Assembly (NCBI RefSeq): GCF_029626025.1
Contig: NZ_JARUBF010000001.1
Span: 4,682,001 to 4,746,000, forward strand
Reading direction: 5' to 3'
Length of the DNA: 64,000 nucleotides
Source of the DNA: Solwaraspora sp. WMMD406
GTDB lineage: Bacteria > Actinomycetota > Actinomycetes > Mycobacteriales > Micromonosporaceae
Each line of letters starts with the position of its first letter. The stretch's first letter is position 1. The position numbers and the translations under genes are program-made. Under the pieces are notes generated by a model. That model was not told where the DNA came from, searched no databases, and was given only the letters and a program-made list of their open reading frames with translations. Positions 39,428 to 48,267 of this stretch are shown here, in pieces.

Positions 39428-40350
39428 GCGCCGCGCCCGCCGAGGAGCAGGTAGAGGACGGCCATCCGGACGCTTACCCCGTTGGCGACCTGTTCCACGA
39501 TGGTGGAGCGGGGTGAGTCGGCGACGTCGGCGGAGATCTCCATGCCCCGGTTCATCGGTCCGGGGTGCATGACGATCGCGTGCTCGGGCATGCGCCGCAA
39601 CCGGGTGCCGTCCAGGCCGTAGCGGCGGGCGTACTCGCGGGCCGACGGGAAGTAGGAGTCGGCCATCCGCTCGTGCTGGACCCGCAGCATCATCACCACG
39701 TCGGCGGTGGGCAGCGCGGCGTCGAGGTCGTAGCCGACCGCGACCCCGGGGGCGAGCGCGGTGGCGATGTCGACCGGGATCAGCGGCGGCGGTCCGACCA
39801 GGGTGATCTTCGCGCCGAGCGTGGCGAGCAGCAGCACGTTGGACCGGGCGACCCGGCTGTGCAGCACGTCGCCGACGACCACCACCTGCAGGCCGGCGAG
39901 CCGGCCGAGCCGGGCCCGGATCGTGTACGCGTCGAGCAGCGCCTGGGTGGGGTGCTCGTGGGTGCCGTCGCCTGCGTTGATCACGGAACCGTCGAGCCAG
40001 TTGGCCAGCCGGTGCGGCGCGCCGGAGGCGGGGTGGCGGATGACCACCGCGTCGGCCCCCATCGCCTGCAGGGTCAGGGCGGTGTCCTTGAGGCTTTCGC
40101 CCTTGGAGACGCTCGATCCCTTGGCCGAGAAGTTGATCACGTCGGCGGAGAGCCGTTTGGCGGCGGCCTCGAAGGAGATCCGGGTGCGGGTGGAGTCCTC
40201 GTAGAAGAGGTTGACCACGGTCCGCCCGCGCAGCGTCGGCAGCTTCTTGACCTCCCGGCCGGCCAGCGAGGCGAGTTCGACCGCGGTGTCCAGGATCCGG
40301 GTGGCGTCGGCGGCGTCCAGGTCGCCGCCGGAGAGCAGGTGTTTGATCAT
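39424..40350 (-). CDS. pyrB: Aspartate carbamoyltransferase catalytic subunit
   Basis: 308 aa. Joins carbamoyl phosphate and aspartate. Carbamoyl-phosphate loop [19 protein letters not shown], the mobile [46 protein letters not shown] and MRVQHERM; the C-terminal [12 protein letters not shown] binds aspartate. No pyrI regulatory gene is present, as is usual in actinobacteria. ATG shares ATGA with the pyrR stop. Confidence 0.98.
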   Translation of the reverse strand: MIKHLLSGGDLDAADATRILDTAVELASLAGREVKKLPTLRGRTVVNLFYEDSTRTRISFEAAAKRLSADVINFSAKGSSVSKGESLKDTALTLQAMGADAVVIRHPASGAPHRLANWLDGSVINAGDGTHEHPTQALLDAYTIRARLGRLAGLQVVVVGDVLHSRVARSNVLLLATLGAKITLVGPPPLIPVDIATALAPGVAVGYDLDAALPTADVVMMLRVQHERMADSYFPSAREYARRYGLDGTRLRRMPEHAIVMHPGPMNRGMEISADVADSPRSTIVEQVANGVSVRMAVLYLLLGGRGA

Positions 40351-41000
40351 CGGCGGGTCCTCCCCGCTTGTCGGCCGGCCGGCGGGGAGCCCTCGGCACC
40401 AGCACCAGCACCGGCCTCGGGCGGCGCCGGGCCGAACAGGCGGACCTCGTCCAGGCCGTCGCGCTCGGCCAGCAGCACCCGGACGCTCTCGGTGAGTGCG
40501 GTCGGGATGTTCTTGCCGACGTAGTCGGCCCGGATCGGCAGTTCCCGGTGCCCCCGGTCGACCAGCACGGCGAGCTGCACCGAGCTGGGCCGGCCCAGAT
40601 CGCTGATCGCGTCCAGGGCAGCCCGCACCGTACGGCCGGAGAACAGCACGTCGTCGACGAGGATCACCCGCTGACCGTCGATGCCGCCGGGCGGCAGGTC
40701 GGTCGGACCGACGGCCCGGGTCGCCTTGAGTCGAAGATCGTCGCGGTAAAGCGTGATATCCAGCACACCGACCGGAATACGGACGTCTTCGAAGGCCTGG
40801 ATCCGGTCAGCCAGCCGATTGGCCAGCGGCACTCCCCTGGTGGGGATGCCCAACAGTACGGTGCGTTCGGCACCGCTGGTCTTTTCCAGCACCTGATGAG
40901 CGATTCGGTCGACCACGCGCTGGATGTCTGCGCTGGTCAGGATGCTCTTTACAGACGGTGGCATCGTCACCGGTGATTGGGTGGCCGATGGGTAGGCCAC
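40347..41000 (-). CDS. pyrR: PyrR, pyrimidine operon regulator / uracil phosphoribosyltransferase
   Basis: 217 aa from GTG 41000, chosen because AAGGAGGT lies six bases upstream; ORF extension to 41054 runs through the leader hairpin. PRPP-binding motif [19 protein letters not shown]-terminal [19 protein letters not shown], and [13 protein letters not shown] near the RNA-binding face. The last ~35 residues (Ala/Gly/Pro/Arg-rich) exceed the usual length. In low-GC Gram-positives PyrR attenuates transcription; in mycobacteria it represses translation by binding next to its own ribosome site. The hairpin at 41015-41032 supports the mycobacterial mode here. Confidence 0.96.
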   Translation of the reverse strand: MAYPSATQSPVTMPPSVKSILTSADIQRVVDRIAHQVLEKTSGAERTVLLGIPTRGVPLANRLADRIQAFEDVRIPVGVLDITLYRDDLRLKATRAVGPTDLPPGGIDGQRVILVDDVLFSGRTVRAALDAISDLGRPSSVQLAVLVDRGHRELPIRADYVGKNIPTALTESVRVLLAERDGLDEVRLFGPAPPEAGAGAGAEGSPPAGRQAGRTRR

Positions 41001-41005
41001 AGCGG

Positions 41006-41032
41006 ACCTCCTTCCCCGCCTCACGGGACGGG
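41006..41032 (-). promoter_or_regulatory. PyrR-binding hairpin and Shine-Dalgarno of the pyr operon
   Basis: Read on the mRNA, CCCGUC / GGCGGG form a six-pair stem (with one U-G pair; 41015-41032) closing a hexaloop CCGUGA, which fits the CNGNGA loop of known PyrR sites; the loop context UCCCGUGAGGC matches the UCCNGNGAGGY core. The Shine-Dalgarno AAGGAGGT (41006-41013) starts two bases after the stem, and the GTG start is at 41000. UMP-bound PyrR sitting here would block ribosome entry, a translational feedback switch. I see no downstream terminator of the Bacillus type. Confidence 0.8.
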
Positions 41033-41201
41033 TCGTTAAAGGACGTCGGGGCACCGCCAGCCAGCCTTCGGCTGGTCAACGGTCGGACCGAACGTTACCA
41101 GCGGATCGGCGGCGGGCGGACCAGGGGCGCTGAGTGTCGCATCAGTAAGCGAAATTCCGGGCAAGTCACTACGATCTTGCTCACTGGCCACTATTCACCA
41201 C

Positions 41202-41230
41202 TTGACCGCGCTTGCGAACCGCCGTACCGT
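41202..41230 (+). promoter_or_regulatory. Candidate bldD promoter
   Basis: TTGACC (41202-41207), 17 bp, then TACCGT (41225-41230). The -35 fits the actinobacterial housekeeping consensus well, the -10 only partly. It lies 57 bp before the bldD ATG. Repeated TCAC/CACT elements just upstream (about 41166-41200) could be sites for BldD autoregulation, but no full BldD box is evident. Confidence 0.35.
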
Positions 41231-41286
41231 CACGCTCCGTAGCGATCGCTGGGGAAAGCCCCGGGCACAGCACTGGGAGAGTCCGA

Positions 41287-41775
41287 ATGCCCTCTGAGTA
41301 CGCCAAGTCGTTGGGCGCCCGCCTGCGCTCCATCCGTCAGCAGCAGGGGCTCTCCCTGCAGGGGGTGGAGGAGAAGTCGAACGGGCGCTGGAAGGCTGTC
41401 GTCGTCGGTTCCTACGAGCGTGGGGACCGGGCAGTCACCGTCTCCCGCCTCGCCGAGCTGGCCGACTTCTACCGGGTTCCCGTGTCGGAACTGCTGCCCG
41501 ACGGCAGCGGAGTCCGGCACGAGCCCACCAGCAAGATCGTCCTCGATCTGGAGCGGCTGTACGACGAGGTCTCCGAAGACCTCGCCTACGTCGCCCGGTA
41601 CGCGCGGGCGATCCAGCAACAGCGGGGCGACTACAACGGCCGGGTGTTGTCCATCCGCGCCGACGACCTGCGGGCCTTGGCGATCGTGTACGACTCGTCG
41701 CCGTCCGGCCTGATCGAGCGGCTGAACGAGCACGGCGTACTGGTCGCCGACCCGCGGGCGTTCTTCGCCTCCTGA
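41287..41775 (+). CDS. bldD: BldD, c-di-GMP-responsive developmental regulator
   Basis: 162 aa from ATG 41287 with GGGAGA at 41275-41280. N-terminal Xre-type HTH (AKSLGARLRSIRQQQGLSLQ to VVGSYERGDRAVTVSRLAEL, residues 6-60). C-terminal domain keeps the c-di-GMP motif RGD-x8-RxDD: Arg113, Asp115, Arg124, Asp126/Asp127. In Streptomyces a tetramer of c-di-GMP joins two BldD monomers, which then repress sporulation genes during growth. Presence of the intact motif means this copy should also sense c-di-GMP. Divergent from pyrR, ending at a strong terminator; the only housekeeping-region gene on the plus strand between 20.6 and 46 kb. Confidence 0.96.
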   Translation: MPSEYAKSLGARLRSIRQQQGLSLQGVEEKSNGRWKAVVVGSYERGDRAVTVSRLAELADFYRVPVSELLPDGSGVRHEPTSKIVLDLERLYDEVSEDLAYVARYARAIQQQRGDYNGRVLSIRADDLRALAIVYDSSPSGLIERLNEHGVLVADPRAFFAS

Positions 41776-41788
41776 GAGCTACACCGAA

Positions 41789-41829
41789 CCGGTGCGGTGC
41801 CCTGATCGACGATCAGGGCACCGCACCGG
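41789..41829. terminator. Bidirectional terminator between bldD and nusB
   Basis: A perfect 20-bp inverted repeat: 41789-41808 (CCGGTGCGGTGCCCTGATCG) and its complement at 41810-41829. It lies 13 bp past the bldD stop and 7 bp past the convergent nusB stop, so it can serve both. Confidence 0.9.
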
Positions 41830-41836
41830 CGCACCA

Positions 41837-42268
41837 CTAGTGGGTGGTGTACTCCGCGATCCGGTCCAGCAGGCCGTTGAGGAACCTCGGCGAATCGTCG
41901 GTCGACATCTGCCGGGCCAGCTCGACCGCCTCGGAGATCGCCACCGGATCGTCGATCTCGTCGACGTAGAGCAGTTCGTAGACGGCGATCCGGGCCAGGT
42001 TGCGGTCGACCACCGGCATCCGTTCCAGCGTCCAACCCTCGGCGTAGCTGGCGATCAGCTCGTCGATCCGGTCCCGGTGCTCGGCGACCCCTTCGATCAG
42101 GCCGATGGCGTAATCCAGATGCTCCGGCCGAGGCGAGAGCCGCGCGACGTAGCCGACCAGCACCTGCGTCGGTGGCAGGCTCCGCAGGTCGGCCTCGTAG
42201 AGCACGTCCAGTGCCCGCTTGCGCGCCTTGCGGCGGGCGGGCATCGGCGTCTTCGGGCCCTCGGCCAT
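41837..42268 (-). CDS. nusB: Transcription antitermination factor NusB
   Basis: 143 aa, all-helical. Binds boxA RNA with S10 (NusE) for rRNA antitermination. N-terminal RRKARKRALDVLYEADLR is the Arg-rich boxA-binding helix; EGWTLERMPVVDRNLARIAV and the C-terminal DPVAISEAVELARQMSTDDS plus PRFLNGLLDRIA are family signatures. The ATG overlaps the efp stop by one base (TGATG). Last gene of the aro-efp-nusB unit. Confidence 0.97.
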   Translation of the reverse strand: MAEGPKTPMPARRKARKRALDVLYEADLRSLPPTQVLVGYVARLSPRPEHLDYAIGLIEGVAEHRDRIDELIASYAEGWTLERMPVVDRNLARIAVYELLYVDEIDDPVAISEAVELARQMSTDDSPRFLNGLLDRIAEYTTH

Positions 42269-42825
42269 CAGGCGCGGCCGAGATAGCGGCCGTCGCGGGT
42301 GTCGACCTTGATCTTCTCGCCGGTCGTGATGAACAGCGGCACCTGCACCGTGGCACCGGTCTCGACCGTCGCCGGCTTGTTGCCACCGGTCGAGCGGTCG
42401 CCCTGCAGACCGGGTTCGGTGTAGGTGATCTCCAGAACCACGGACGTCGGCAACTCGATGTAGAGCGGCACGCCCTCGTGGGTGGCGACCGTCGCCTCCG
42501 CCTCGGGCAGCAGATAGTTGGCCGCTTCACCGACCGTGCCGCCCGGGACCGGGATCTGGTCGTACGTCTCCAGATCCATGAAGACGTAGTCCTCACCGTC
42601 GACGTACAGATATTGCATCGTCCGCTTGTCGACGGTCGCGGTGTCGACCTTGGTGCCAGCGTTGAAGGTCTTGTCGACCACCTTGCCGGAGAGCACGTTC
42701 TTCAGGGTGGTGCGCACAAAGGCGCCGCCCTTACCGGGCTTGACGTGCTGGAACTCCACGACGGACCACAGTTCGCCGTCGAGGTTGAGGACCAGCCCGT
42801 TCTTCAGGTCGTTGGTGGTGGCCAT
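42268..42825 (-). CDS. efp: Elongation factor P
   Basis: 185 aa, three beta-barrel domains. Relieves ribosome stalling at polyproline. The tip loop of domain I reads [12 protein letters not shown], with Lys at the position that is modified in other bacteria; no epmA/epmB or ymfI-like modification gene is in the window. The C-terminal signature [20 protein letters not shown] and [20 protein letters not shown] is intact. Polyproline-rich proteins such as the one at 53.6-56.4 kb would be clients. Confidence 0.98.
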   Translation of the reverse strand: MATTNDLKNGLVLNLDGELWSVVEFQHVKPGKGGAFVRTTLKNVLSGKVVDKTFNAGTKVDTATVDKRTMQYLYVDGEDYVFMDLETYDQIPVPGGTVGEAANYLLPEAEATVATHEGVPLYIELPTSVVLEITYTEPGLQGDRSTGGNKPATVETGATVQVPLFITTGEKIKVDTRDGRYLGRA

Positions 42826-42883
42826 TTCCTGCCTTGATCTTCAATAGCGGACGGACCTGGCAAGTCTATCCGGCGACCGGAGA

Positions 42884-43327
42884 TCAGCTGGGACGGGCCG
42901 CCGCGAGCTGGGCGACATGCAGCAGCGCCAAGCGATATCCGTCCACGCCGAGGCCGCAGATCACTCCGGTGGCCACCGCCGAAACCACCGAATGATGCCG
43001 AAACTGCTCGCGAGCGTGGATGTTGGAGATGTGCACCTCCACCAGCGGCCCGCGCAACATGGCACAGGCGTCGCGGACCGCGTACGAGTAATGCGACCAG
43101 GCACCCGGATTGAGCACCACGGCCGCCTGCGCGTCAGCCGCCTCGTGCAACCAGGCGAGCATCTCGTGTTCGGCGTCGGTCTGCCGGACCACGACGTCCA
43201 GACCGGCCTCCCGGCCCACCTGCTCACACCCGGCCACCAGGTCGGCGTAGCTGGTCACCCCGTAGACGTCGGTCTGACGGCGGCCCAGCCGGCCCAGGTT
43301 CGGCCCGTTGAGCACGTACGCCTTCAT
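42884..43327 (-). CDS. aroQ: 3-Dehydroquinate dehydratase, type II
   Basis: 147 aa. Shikimate pathway step 3. Type II signature at the N-terminus [19 protein letters not shown], including the catalytic Tyr on the flexible lid (DVYG); [15 protein letters not shown] and [18 protein letters not shown] carry the catalytic His and substrate-binding Asn/His. ATG shares ATGA with the aroB stop. Confidence 0.97.
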   Translation of the reverse strand: MKAYVLNGPNLGRLGRRQTDVYGVTSYADLVAGCEQVGREAGLDVVVRQTDAEHEMLAWLHEAADAQAAVVLNPGAWSHYSYAVRDACAMLRGPLVEVHISNIHAREQFRHHSVVSAVATGVICGLGVDGYRLALLHVAQLAAARPS

Positions 43328-44397
43328 GCGCTCGCCACCTGCGCGTAGGCGGCGGCGAGCAGCGCGTCCTCCGGCCCGTCGAGGATCGCCGGCCGGGCGA
43401 CGTCGTCCAGCACCACGAACCGCAGCCGGCTGCCCCGGGTCTTCTTGTCCACCCGCATCGCCGCCAGCAACTGCGGCCAGGCGTCAGCCCGGTAGCCGGT
43501 CGGCAACCCCAACGCGATCAGGATCGCCGCGTGCCGGTCGGCGACCGCCGCGTCGAGCCGGCCGGCCAGCCGGGCCAGCGTCGCGGCGTACACCAAGCCG
43601 ACAGAGACCGCGTGCCCGTGCCGCCAGCGATAGTCCTCCACCTTTTCGATCGCGTGGGCCAGGGTGTGACCGTAGTTGAGCACCTCACGCAGCCCCGACT
43701 CCCGCAGATCGTCGCCGACCACGTCGGCCTTGACCCGGATCGCCCGCTCGATCAGCTCCCGGACCTGCGGACCCGCCGGGTCGGTGACCGCCCGGGGGTC
43801 GGCCTCGATCAGGTCCAGGATCGCCGGATCGGCGATGAAGCCGCACTTGACCACCTCGGCCAGGCCGGCGGTCAGGTCGACCGGCGGCAGGCTCGTCAGC
43901 AGCTCCAGGTCGCAGAGCACACCGGCCGGCGGATGAAAGGAACCAACCAAATTCTTTCCGGCCCTGGTGTTGACGCCGGTCTTACCGCCGACAGCCGCGT
44001 CGACCATGCCGAGCAGGCTGGTCGCGACCGGCACCCACCGCACTCCCCGCAGCCAGCAGGCCGCCACGAAGCCGGCCAGGTCGGTCACCGCTCCCCCGCC
44101 GATGCCGACCACGACATCGGTACGGGTGAAGCCGGCCTCCCCCAGCCGCGCCCAACAGTCGGCGGCGACGTCGATCGACTTGCCGGCCTCGGCGTCCGGC
44201 ACCTCGATCAGCAGGACGGCGGCACCGGCGAACGCCTCAGCGACCCGGTCGGCGTGTTCCTTCAGCGGTGGGGTGTGCAGCACGGCGACCCGGGCAGCGC
44301 CCGGCAACAGCTCGGGCAGCTCCGCGAAGAGGCGCTGACCGACCAGCACCTCGTAGGGTCGTTCACCAGGTACGGGAATGCGAGTCGTGGAGTCCAT
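43324..44397 (-). CDS. aroB: 3-Dehydroquinate synthase
   Basis: 357 aa. Second shikimate step, NAD- and zinc-dependent cyclisation of [57 protein letters not shown] (Glu metal ligand) and [15 protein letters not shown] (His ligand), with a second His in RHGHAVSVG. Lies 29 bp after aroK and overlaps aroQ. Confidence 0.98.
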   Translation of the reverse strand: MDSTTRIPVPGERPYEVLVGQRLFAELPELLPGAARVAVLHTPPLKEHADRVAEAFAGAAVLLIEVPDAEAGKSIDVAADCWARLGEAGFTRTDVVVGIGGGAVTDLAGFVAACWLRGVRWVPVATSLLGMVDAAVGGKTGVNTRAGKNLVGSFHPPAGVLCDLELLTSLPPVDLTAGLAEVVKCGFIADPAILDLIEADPRAVTDPAGPQVRELIERAIRVKADVVGDDLRESGLREVLNYGHTLAHAIEKVEDYRWRHGHAVSVGLVYAATLARLAGRLDAAVADRHAAILIALGLPTGYRADAWPQLLAAMRVDKKTRGSRLRFVVLDDVARPAILDGPEDALLAAAYAQVASA

Positions 44398-44426
44398 CAG
44401 GACAGCAGCCTAGTCGCCCGCGCGGG

Positions 44427-44930
44427 TCACCGCTTGAGCAGCTCCACGATCTCCTCGGCGACCTGCTCCGGGGTACGGCCGTCGGTGACCACCTGATGAG
44501 TGGCGACCTGTTCGTACAGCGGGCGGCGCTGGTCCAGCAGGTGCCGCAGCGTCGCCCGGGGGTTGAGGGCCAACAACGGCCGGCCGGCACCCAGGCCGAC
44601 CCGCCGGATCGCGTCGGCCAACTCGACACTGAGGTAGATCACGGTCTGATCGGCGAGCGCGGCCCGGGTCTGCGGGGCGAGCACCGCGCCCCCGCCCAAC
44701 GCGAGCACACCGGAGAAGCCGGTCAGTGCCGCCTCGACGGCGGCGCGCTCCAACGCCCGGAAGTGCTCCTCGCCGTCGTCGACGAAGATCTCCGGGATCG
44801 GCTTTCCGGCAGCCGCCTCGATGTCGCCGTCGATGTCCCGAAACCCGTGGCCGAGCAGCTCCGCGAGGGCCTGCCCGGTGCTGGTCTTGCCGGCACCGGG
44901 CGGACCGACCAGCACGCAAACCGGTGCCAT
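44427..44930 (-). CDS. aroK: Shikimate kinase
   Basis: 167 aa. Phosphorylates shikimate at O3. P-loop [17 protein letters not shown], substrate-binding [18 protein letters not shown] (the usual DTD is DID here), [13 protein letters not shown], and ALGGGAVL in the shikimate-binding GGG loop; lid RPLLA. ATG overlaps the aroC stop by one base (TGATG). Confidence 0.97.
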   Translation of the reverse strand: MAPVCVLVGPPGAGKTSTGQALAELLGHGFRDIDGDIEAAAGKPIPEIFVDDGEEHFRALERAAVEAALTGFSGVLALGGGAVLAPQTRAALADQTVIYLSVELADAIRRVGLGAGRPLLALNPRATLRHLLDQRRPLYEQVATHQVVTDGRTPEQVAEEIVELLKR

Positions 44931-46108
44931 CAGCGGATCACCAGGTTGTCGAGGTAACCGGCGACGTTGCGGCGGATCTCGGCGACCGAGTCACCGCCGA
45001 ACTTCTCCGTCACCGCCTCGGCCAACACCAGGGCCACCATCGACTCGGCCACCACGGCTGCCGCCGGCACCGCGCAGACGTCCGACCGCTGGTTGATCGC
45101 CGTCGCCGGCTCACCCGTGCTCACGTCCACCGTCGACAAGGCCCGGTTGAGCGACGAGATCGGCTTCATCGCCGCCCGTACCCGCAACGGTTCGCCGGTG
45201 GTGATGCCGCCCTCCAGGCCGCCGGCCCGGTCGGTCACCCGGCGCACCCCGGAGGCCGTCGGAACGATCTCGTCGTGCGCGACCGAACCCCGGGACCGGG
45301 CCTGCTGCCAGGCATCGCCGATCTCCACGCCCTTGATCGCCTGGATCGACATCACCGCGGCGGCCAACCGGGCGTCGAGCTTACGGTCCCACTGCACATG
45401 CGAGCCCAACCCCGGCGGTACGCCGTAGGCGAGCACCTCGACGATCCCGCCGAGCGTGTCGGCGTCGGACTTCGCCGCGTCGACCTCGGCGACCATCCGG
45501 GCACTCGCCTCCGAGTCCAGGCACCGCAGCGGGTCGGCGTCCACCCGCTCGGCGTCCTCCGGACGCGGCTGCAGGCCGGGCTTGGCGGCCACCGAACCCA
45601 ACTCGACCACGTGCGAGACGATCTCGATGCCGAGGGCCTGGTGGCACAGTGCCTTGGCGACCGTACCGACGGCGACCCGCGCGGCGGTCTCCCGGGCGCT
45701 GGCCCGCTCCAGAATCGGCCGGGCGTCGGTGTGGCCGTACTTCTGCATGCCGGCCAGGTCGGCGTGACCAGGACGCGGCCGGGTCAGCGGGGCGTTTCGC
45801 GCCTGGCCGGCCAACTCGTCCGGATCGACCGGGTCGGCCGCCATCACCGTCCGCCACTTGGGCCATTCGGAGTTGCCCACCCGGATCGCCACCGGGCTGC
45901 CCAGCGTCACCCCGTGTCGCAGGCCGCCGATGATCTCGATCTCGTCCTGCTCGAAGCTCATCCGGGCGCCCCGCCCGTAGCCGAGCCGCCGGCGGGCCAA
46001 TTCCCGGCCGAGCTGCGCGCTGGTCACCTCGATCCCAGCGGGGACACCCTCCATGACCGCGACCAGGGCGGGACCATGCGATTCACCTGCAGTCAGCCAG
46101 CGCAACAC
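44930..46108 (-). CDS. aroC: Chorismate synthase
   Basis: 392 aa from GTG 46108; longer ORF extension is antisense to the MFS gene start. FMN-dependent last step to chorismate. Signatures [71 protein letters not shown], and [20 protein letters not shown] (FMN/phosphate). First gene of the aroC-aroK-aroB-aroQ-efp-nusB unit. Divergent from the MFS gene, with about 117 bp between starts. Confidence 0.98.
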   Translation of the reverse strand: MLRWLTAGESHGPALVAVMEGVPAGIEVTSAQLGRELARRRLGYGRGARMSFEQDEIEIIGGLRHGVTLGSPVAIRVGNSEWPKWRTVMAADPVDPDELAGQARNAPLTRPRPGHADLAGMQKYGHTDARPILERASARETAARVAVGTVAKALCHQALGIEIVSHVVELGSVAAKPGLQPRPEDAERVDADPLRCLDSEASARMVAEVDAAKSDADTLGGIVEVLAYGVPPGLGSHVQWDRKLDARLAAAVMSIQAIKGVEIGDAWQQARSRGSVAHDEIVPTASGVRRVTDRAGGLEGGITTGEPLRVRAAMKPISSLNRALSTVDVSTGEPATAINQRSDVCAVPAAAVVAESMVALVLAEAVTEKFGGDSVAEIRRNVAGYLDNLVIR

Positions 46109-46225
46109 GTCGGAAGTGTGCCATGCCGGCGAGCACCGGCATGTGGCGCGTGTCGGGTGTCCCGCCCTCCGGAACGGCGACCGCCGGCGCGGCGTACGGT
46201 GAGATCGACATCCGGGGGGTCGTCC

Positions 46226-47424
46226 GTGCCGCACGACATCCGCCGCCGGCCGGCGGCGCTGCTCATTTTGCTCGGCGCGGCGACCGCGATCGGCCCGCTG
46301 TCGATCGACATGTACCTGCCGGCCCTACCCGCGATCAGCGACGACCTGTCCGCCTCGCCGGCCATGGTGCAGCTGTCGCTCACCGGATGCCTGATCGGGG
46401 TGGCGCTCGGCCAGTTGATCGTCGGCCCGCTCAGCGACCGCTGGGGGCGGCGGCGTCCCGTGCTGATCGGGATGGCCGGGTACGCGCTGGTGTCGCTGAC
46501 CTGCGCGGCGGCGCCCAGCGCCGAGGTGCTGGCCGGGCTGCGATTGCTGCAGGGCTTCGCCGGCGGTGTCGGGCTGGTGGTGTCCCGGGCGGTGGTCCGG
46601 GACCTGTTCTCCGGCGCCGACGCGGCCCGCTTCTTCTCCCGTTTGCTGATCATCTTCGGGGTGGCACCGATCGCCGCGCCCGCGCTGGGCAGCCTGGTGC
46701 TGCAGTTCGCCTCGTGGCGGGGCATCTTTGTCGCGCTCGCGGTGATCACCGTACTGCTCGCCGGGGCGTTGGCCCGGTGGCTACCGGAGACCCTGCCGCC
46801 GGGACGGCGCAACCGGGACGGGCTGGCCGGCACCGCGCGGGCGGCCCGGGTCCTGCTCGCCGACCGGATGTTCGTCGGGTACGCGCTCACCCAGGGACTC
46901 GCGTTCGCCGGGATGTTCGCCTACATCGCCGGATCGCCGTACGTGCTGCAGGACGTCTTCGGGCTCTCCCCCACCACGTACAGCCTGGTGTTCGGCGCCA
47001 ACGCGCTCGGGCTGATCGTGCTCGGCCAGGTCAACGCCCGACTGGTCGGGCGGTACCGGCCGCGACGGCTGTTCGGCGCCGGCCTGGTCACCGGGCTGGC
47101 CATGGCCGGTCTGCTGCTGGTCGGCGCGGTCGGCGGCCAGCTCTGGCTGATCCTGCTGGCGCTGGCCGGCTACGTCGCCACCATCGGCGTACTGATGCCC
47201 AACGGCACCTCGCTGGCGTTGGAGGAGCACAGTCGGCACGCCGGTACGGCCGGTGCGCTGCTCGGCGCGATCCAGTCCGGCGTCGGGGCGCTGGCCGCAC
47301 CGCTGGTCGGCCTCGGCGGCAGCGGCAGCGCCGTGTACCGATGGCGCTGGTCATCGTCGCGGCGGCCGGGCTGTCAGGTGCCGCGGTGTTGACCCTGACC
47401 CGGCGTCGACCGGGCGTCGTGTAG
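46226..47424 (+). pseudogene. Bcr/CflA-type drug efflux MFS transporter, frameshifted near the 3' end
   Basis: GTG 46226 with GGGGGG upstream. Twelve-helix drug:H+ antiporter of the Bcr/CflA group: [20 protein letters not shown] in TM1, GPLSDRWGRRRPVLIG (motif A), LLQGFAGGVGLVVSRAVVRD (motif C region). The frame runs cleanly to about 47335 and then diverges into an Arg-rich tail ending at 47392. Shifting frame restores a final helix, PMALVIVAAAGLSGAAVLTL then TRRRPGVV, ending at 47424. Reading GTG-TA-CCGATG at 47333-47343, a two-base insertion explains it. Only the last helix is affected, so the protein might retain some function, or this may be a sequencing error. The 3' end overlaps convergent aroE by 51 bp. 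Confidence 0.8.
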
Positions 47425-48267
47425 CGCCGCCCGCATCGCCGGCACCGGTGCCGGCACCCCGGTGAAGTGCTCGAACTGGCCGACCGCCTGAGCCAGCAGC
47501 AGGTCGAGCCCGGAGATCACCCGAACCCCGGCGGCGGTGGCGGCGGCGGCGAGCGGAGTCGGCCAGGGATCGTAGATCGCGTCGAAGAACACCATCCCGG
47601 CCGACCAGCGCAGCACGCCCGCGAGCGGATCGGCGACGCCCTTGGGCACTGTGGCCACGACCACGTCCACGTCGCGACAGGCCGTCGCGGCGGCCGTCCA
47701 GCCCGCCGCGACGACGTCGATTCCGAGTGCGTCGGCCACCGGGGCCAGCTCGGTGATCGACGCCGGACGCCGGGCGATCACCGTGACCTCGCGGGCGGCG
47801 AGCGCCGCGGCGGCGGCCAACGCGGCCCGGGCGGTGCCGCCGGCACCGAGTACGGCGATCCGCGCATCGGGTGCGACGCCCGCACCGCGCAGCACCGCGA
47901 CCATTCCGGGGACGTCGGTGTTGTCCGCGTACCAGGAGCCGTCGGGTCGGCGTACCAGGGTGTTGGCCGCGCCGATCGCGGCCGCGACCGGGGACTGGTC
48001 GTCGGCGACAGTGAGGGCCGTCTCTTTCAACGGCATGGTCAGCGACAGTCCGGCCCACCGCTGGTCGAGTCCGGACACCAGGTCGGACAGCTCCGACTCG
48101 GCGCACTCGATCGCGGTGTAGCTCCAGCCGACCAGTCCCGCCGCCCGGTAGCCGGCGTTGTGGATCACCGGGGAGAGCGAGTGCGCGATCGGCTTGCCGA
48201 GCACGCCGGCCCGGCACGGACCCGCCTGCGCGGCCCGGTCGGGGCCGGCCTGCTCAGAGGATGCCAT
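47374..48267 (-). CDS. aroE: Shikimate dehydrogenase
   Basis: 297 aa. NADP-dependent reduction of 3-dehydroshikimate. N-terminal GKPIAHSLSPVIHNAGY (substrate-binding SxS), catalytic Lys in GLSLTMPLKE and Asp in YADNTDV, and Rossmann loop VLGAGGTARAAL; C-terminal GLDLLLAQAVGQFEHFTG. The first ~20 residues are an Ala/Gly/Pro extension. Overlaps mltG by 14 bp. It is cut off from the other aro genes by the plus-strand MFS gene. Confidence 0.96.
   Translation of the reverse strand: MASSEQAGPDRAAQAGPCRAGVLGKPIAHSLSPVIHNAGYRAAGLVGWSYTAIECAESELSDLVSGLDQRWAGLSLTMPLKETALTVADDQSPVAAAIGAANTLVRRPDGSWYADNTDVPGMVAVLRGAGVAPDARIAVLGAGGTARAALAAAAALAAREVTVIARRPASITELAPVADALGIDVVAAGWTAAATACRDVDVVVATVPKGVADPLAGVLRWSAGMVFFDAIYDPWPTPLAAAATAAGVRVISGLDLLLAQAVGQFEHFTGVPAPVPAMRAALHDARSTPGQGQHRGT

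Noticed and set aside
44726-46225. 888-codon plus-strand ORF extending the MFS gene leftward
   Set aside because: The part before 46226 is antisense to aroK and aroC and Arg/Pro-rich; the GTG at 46226 has a ribosome site and starts at the first helix.
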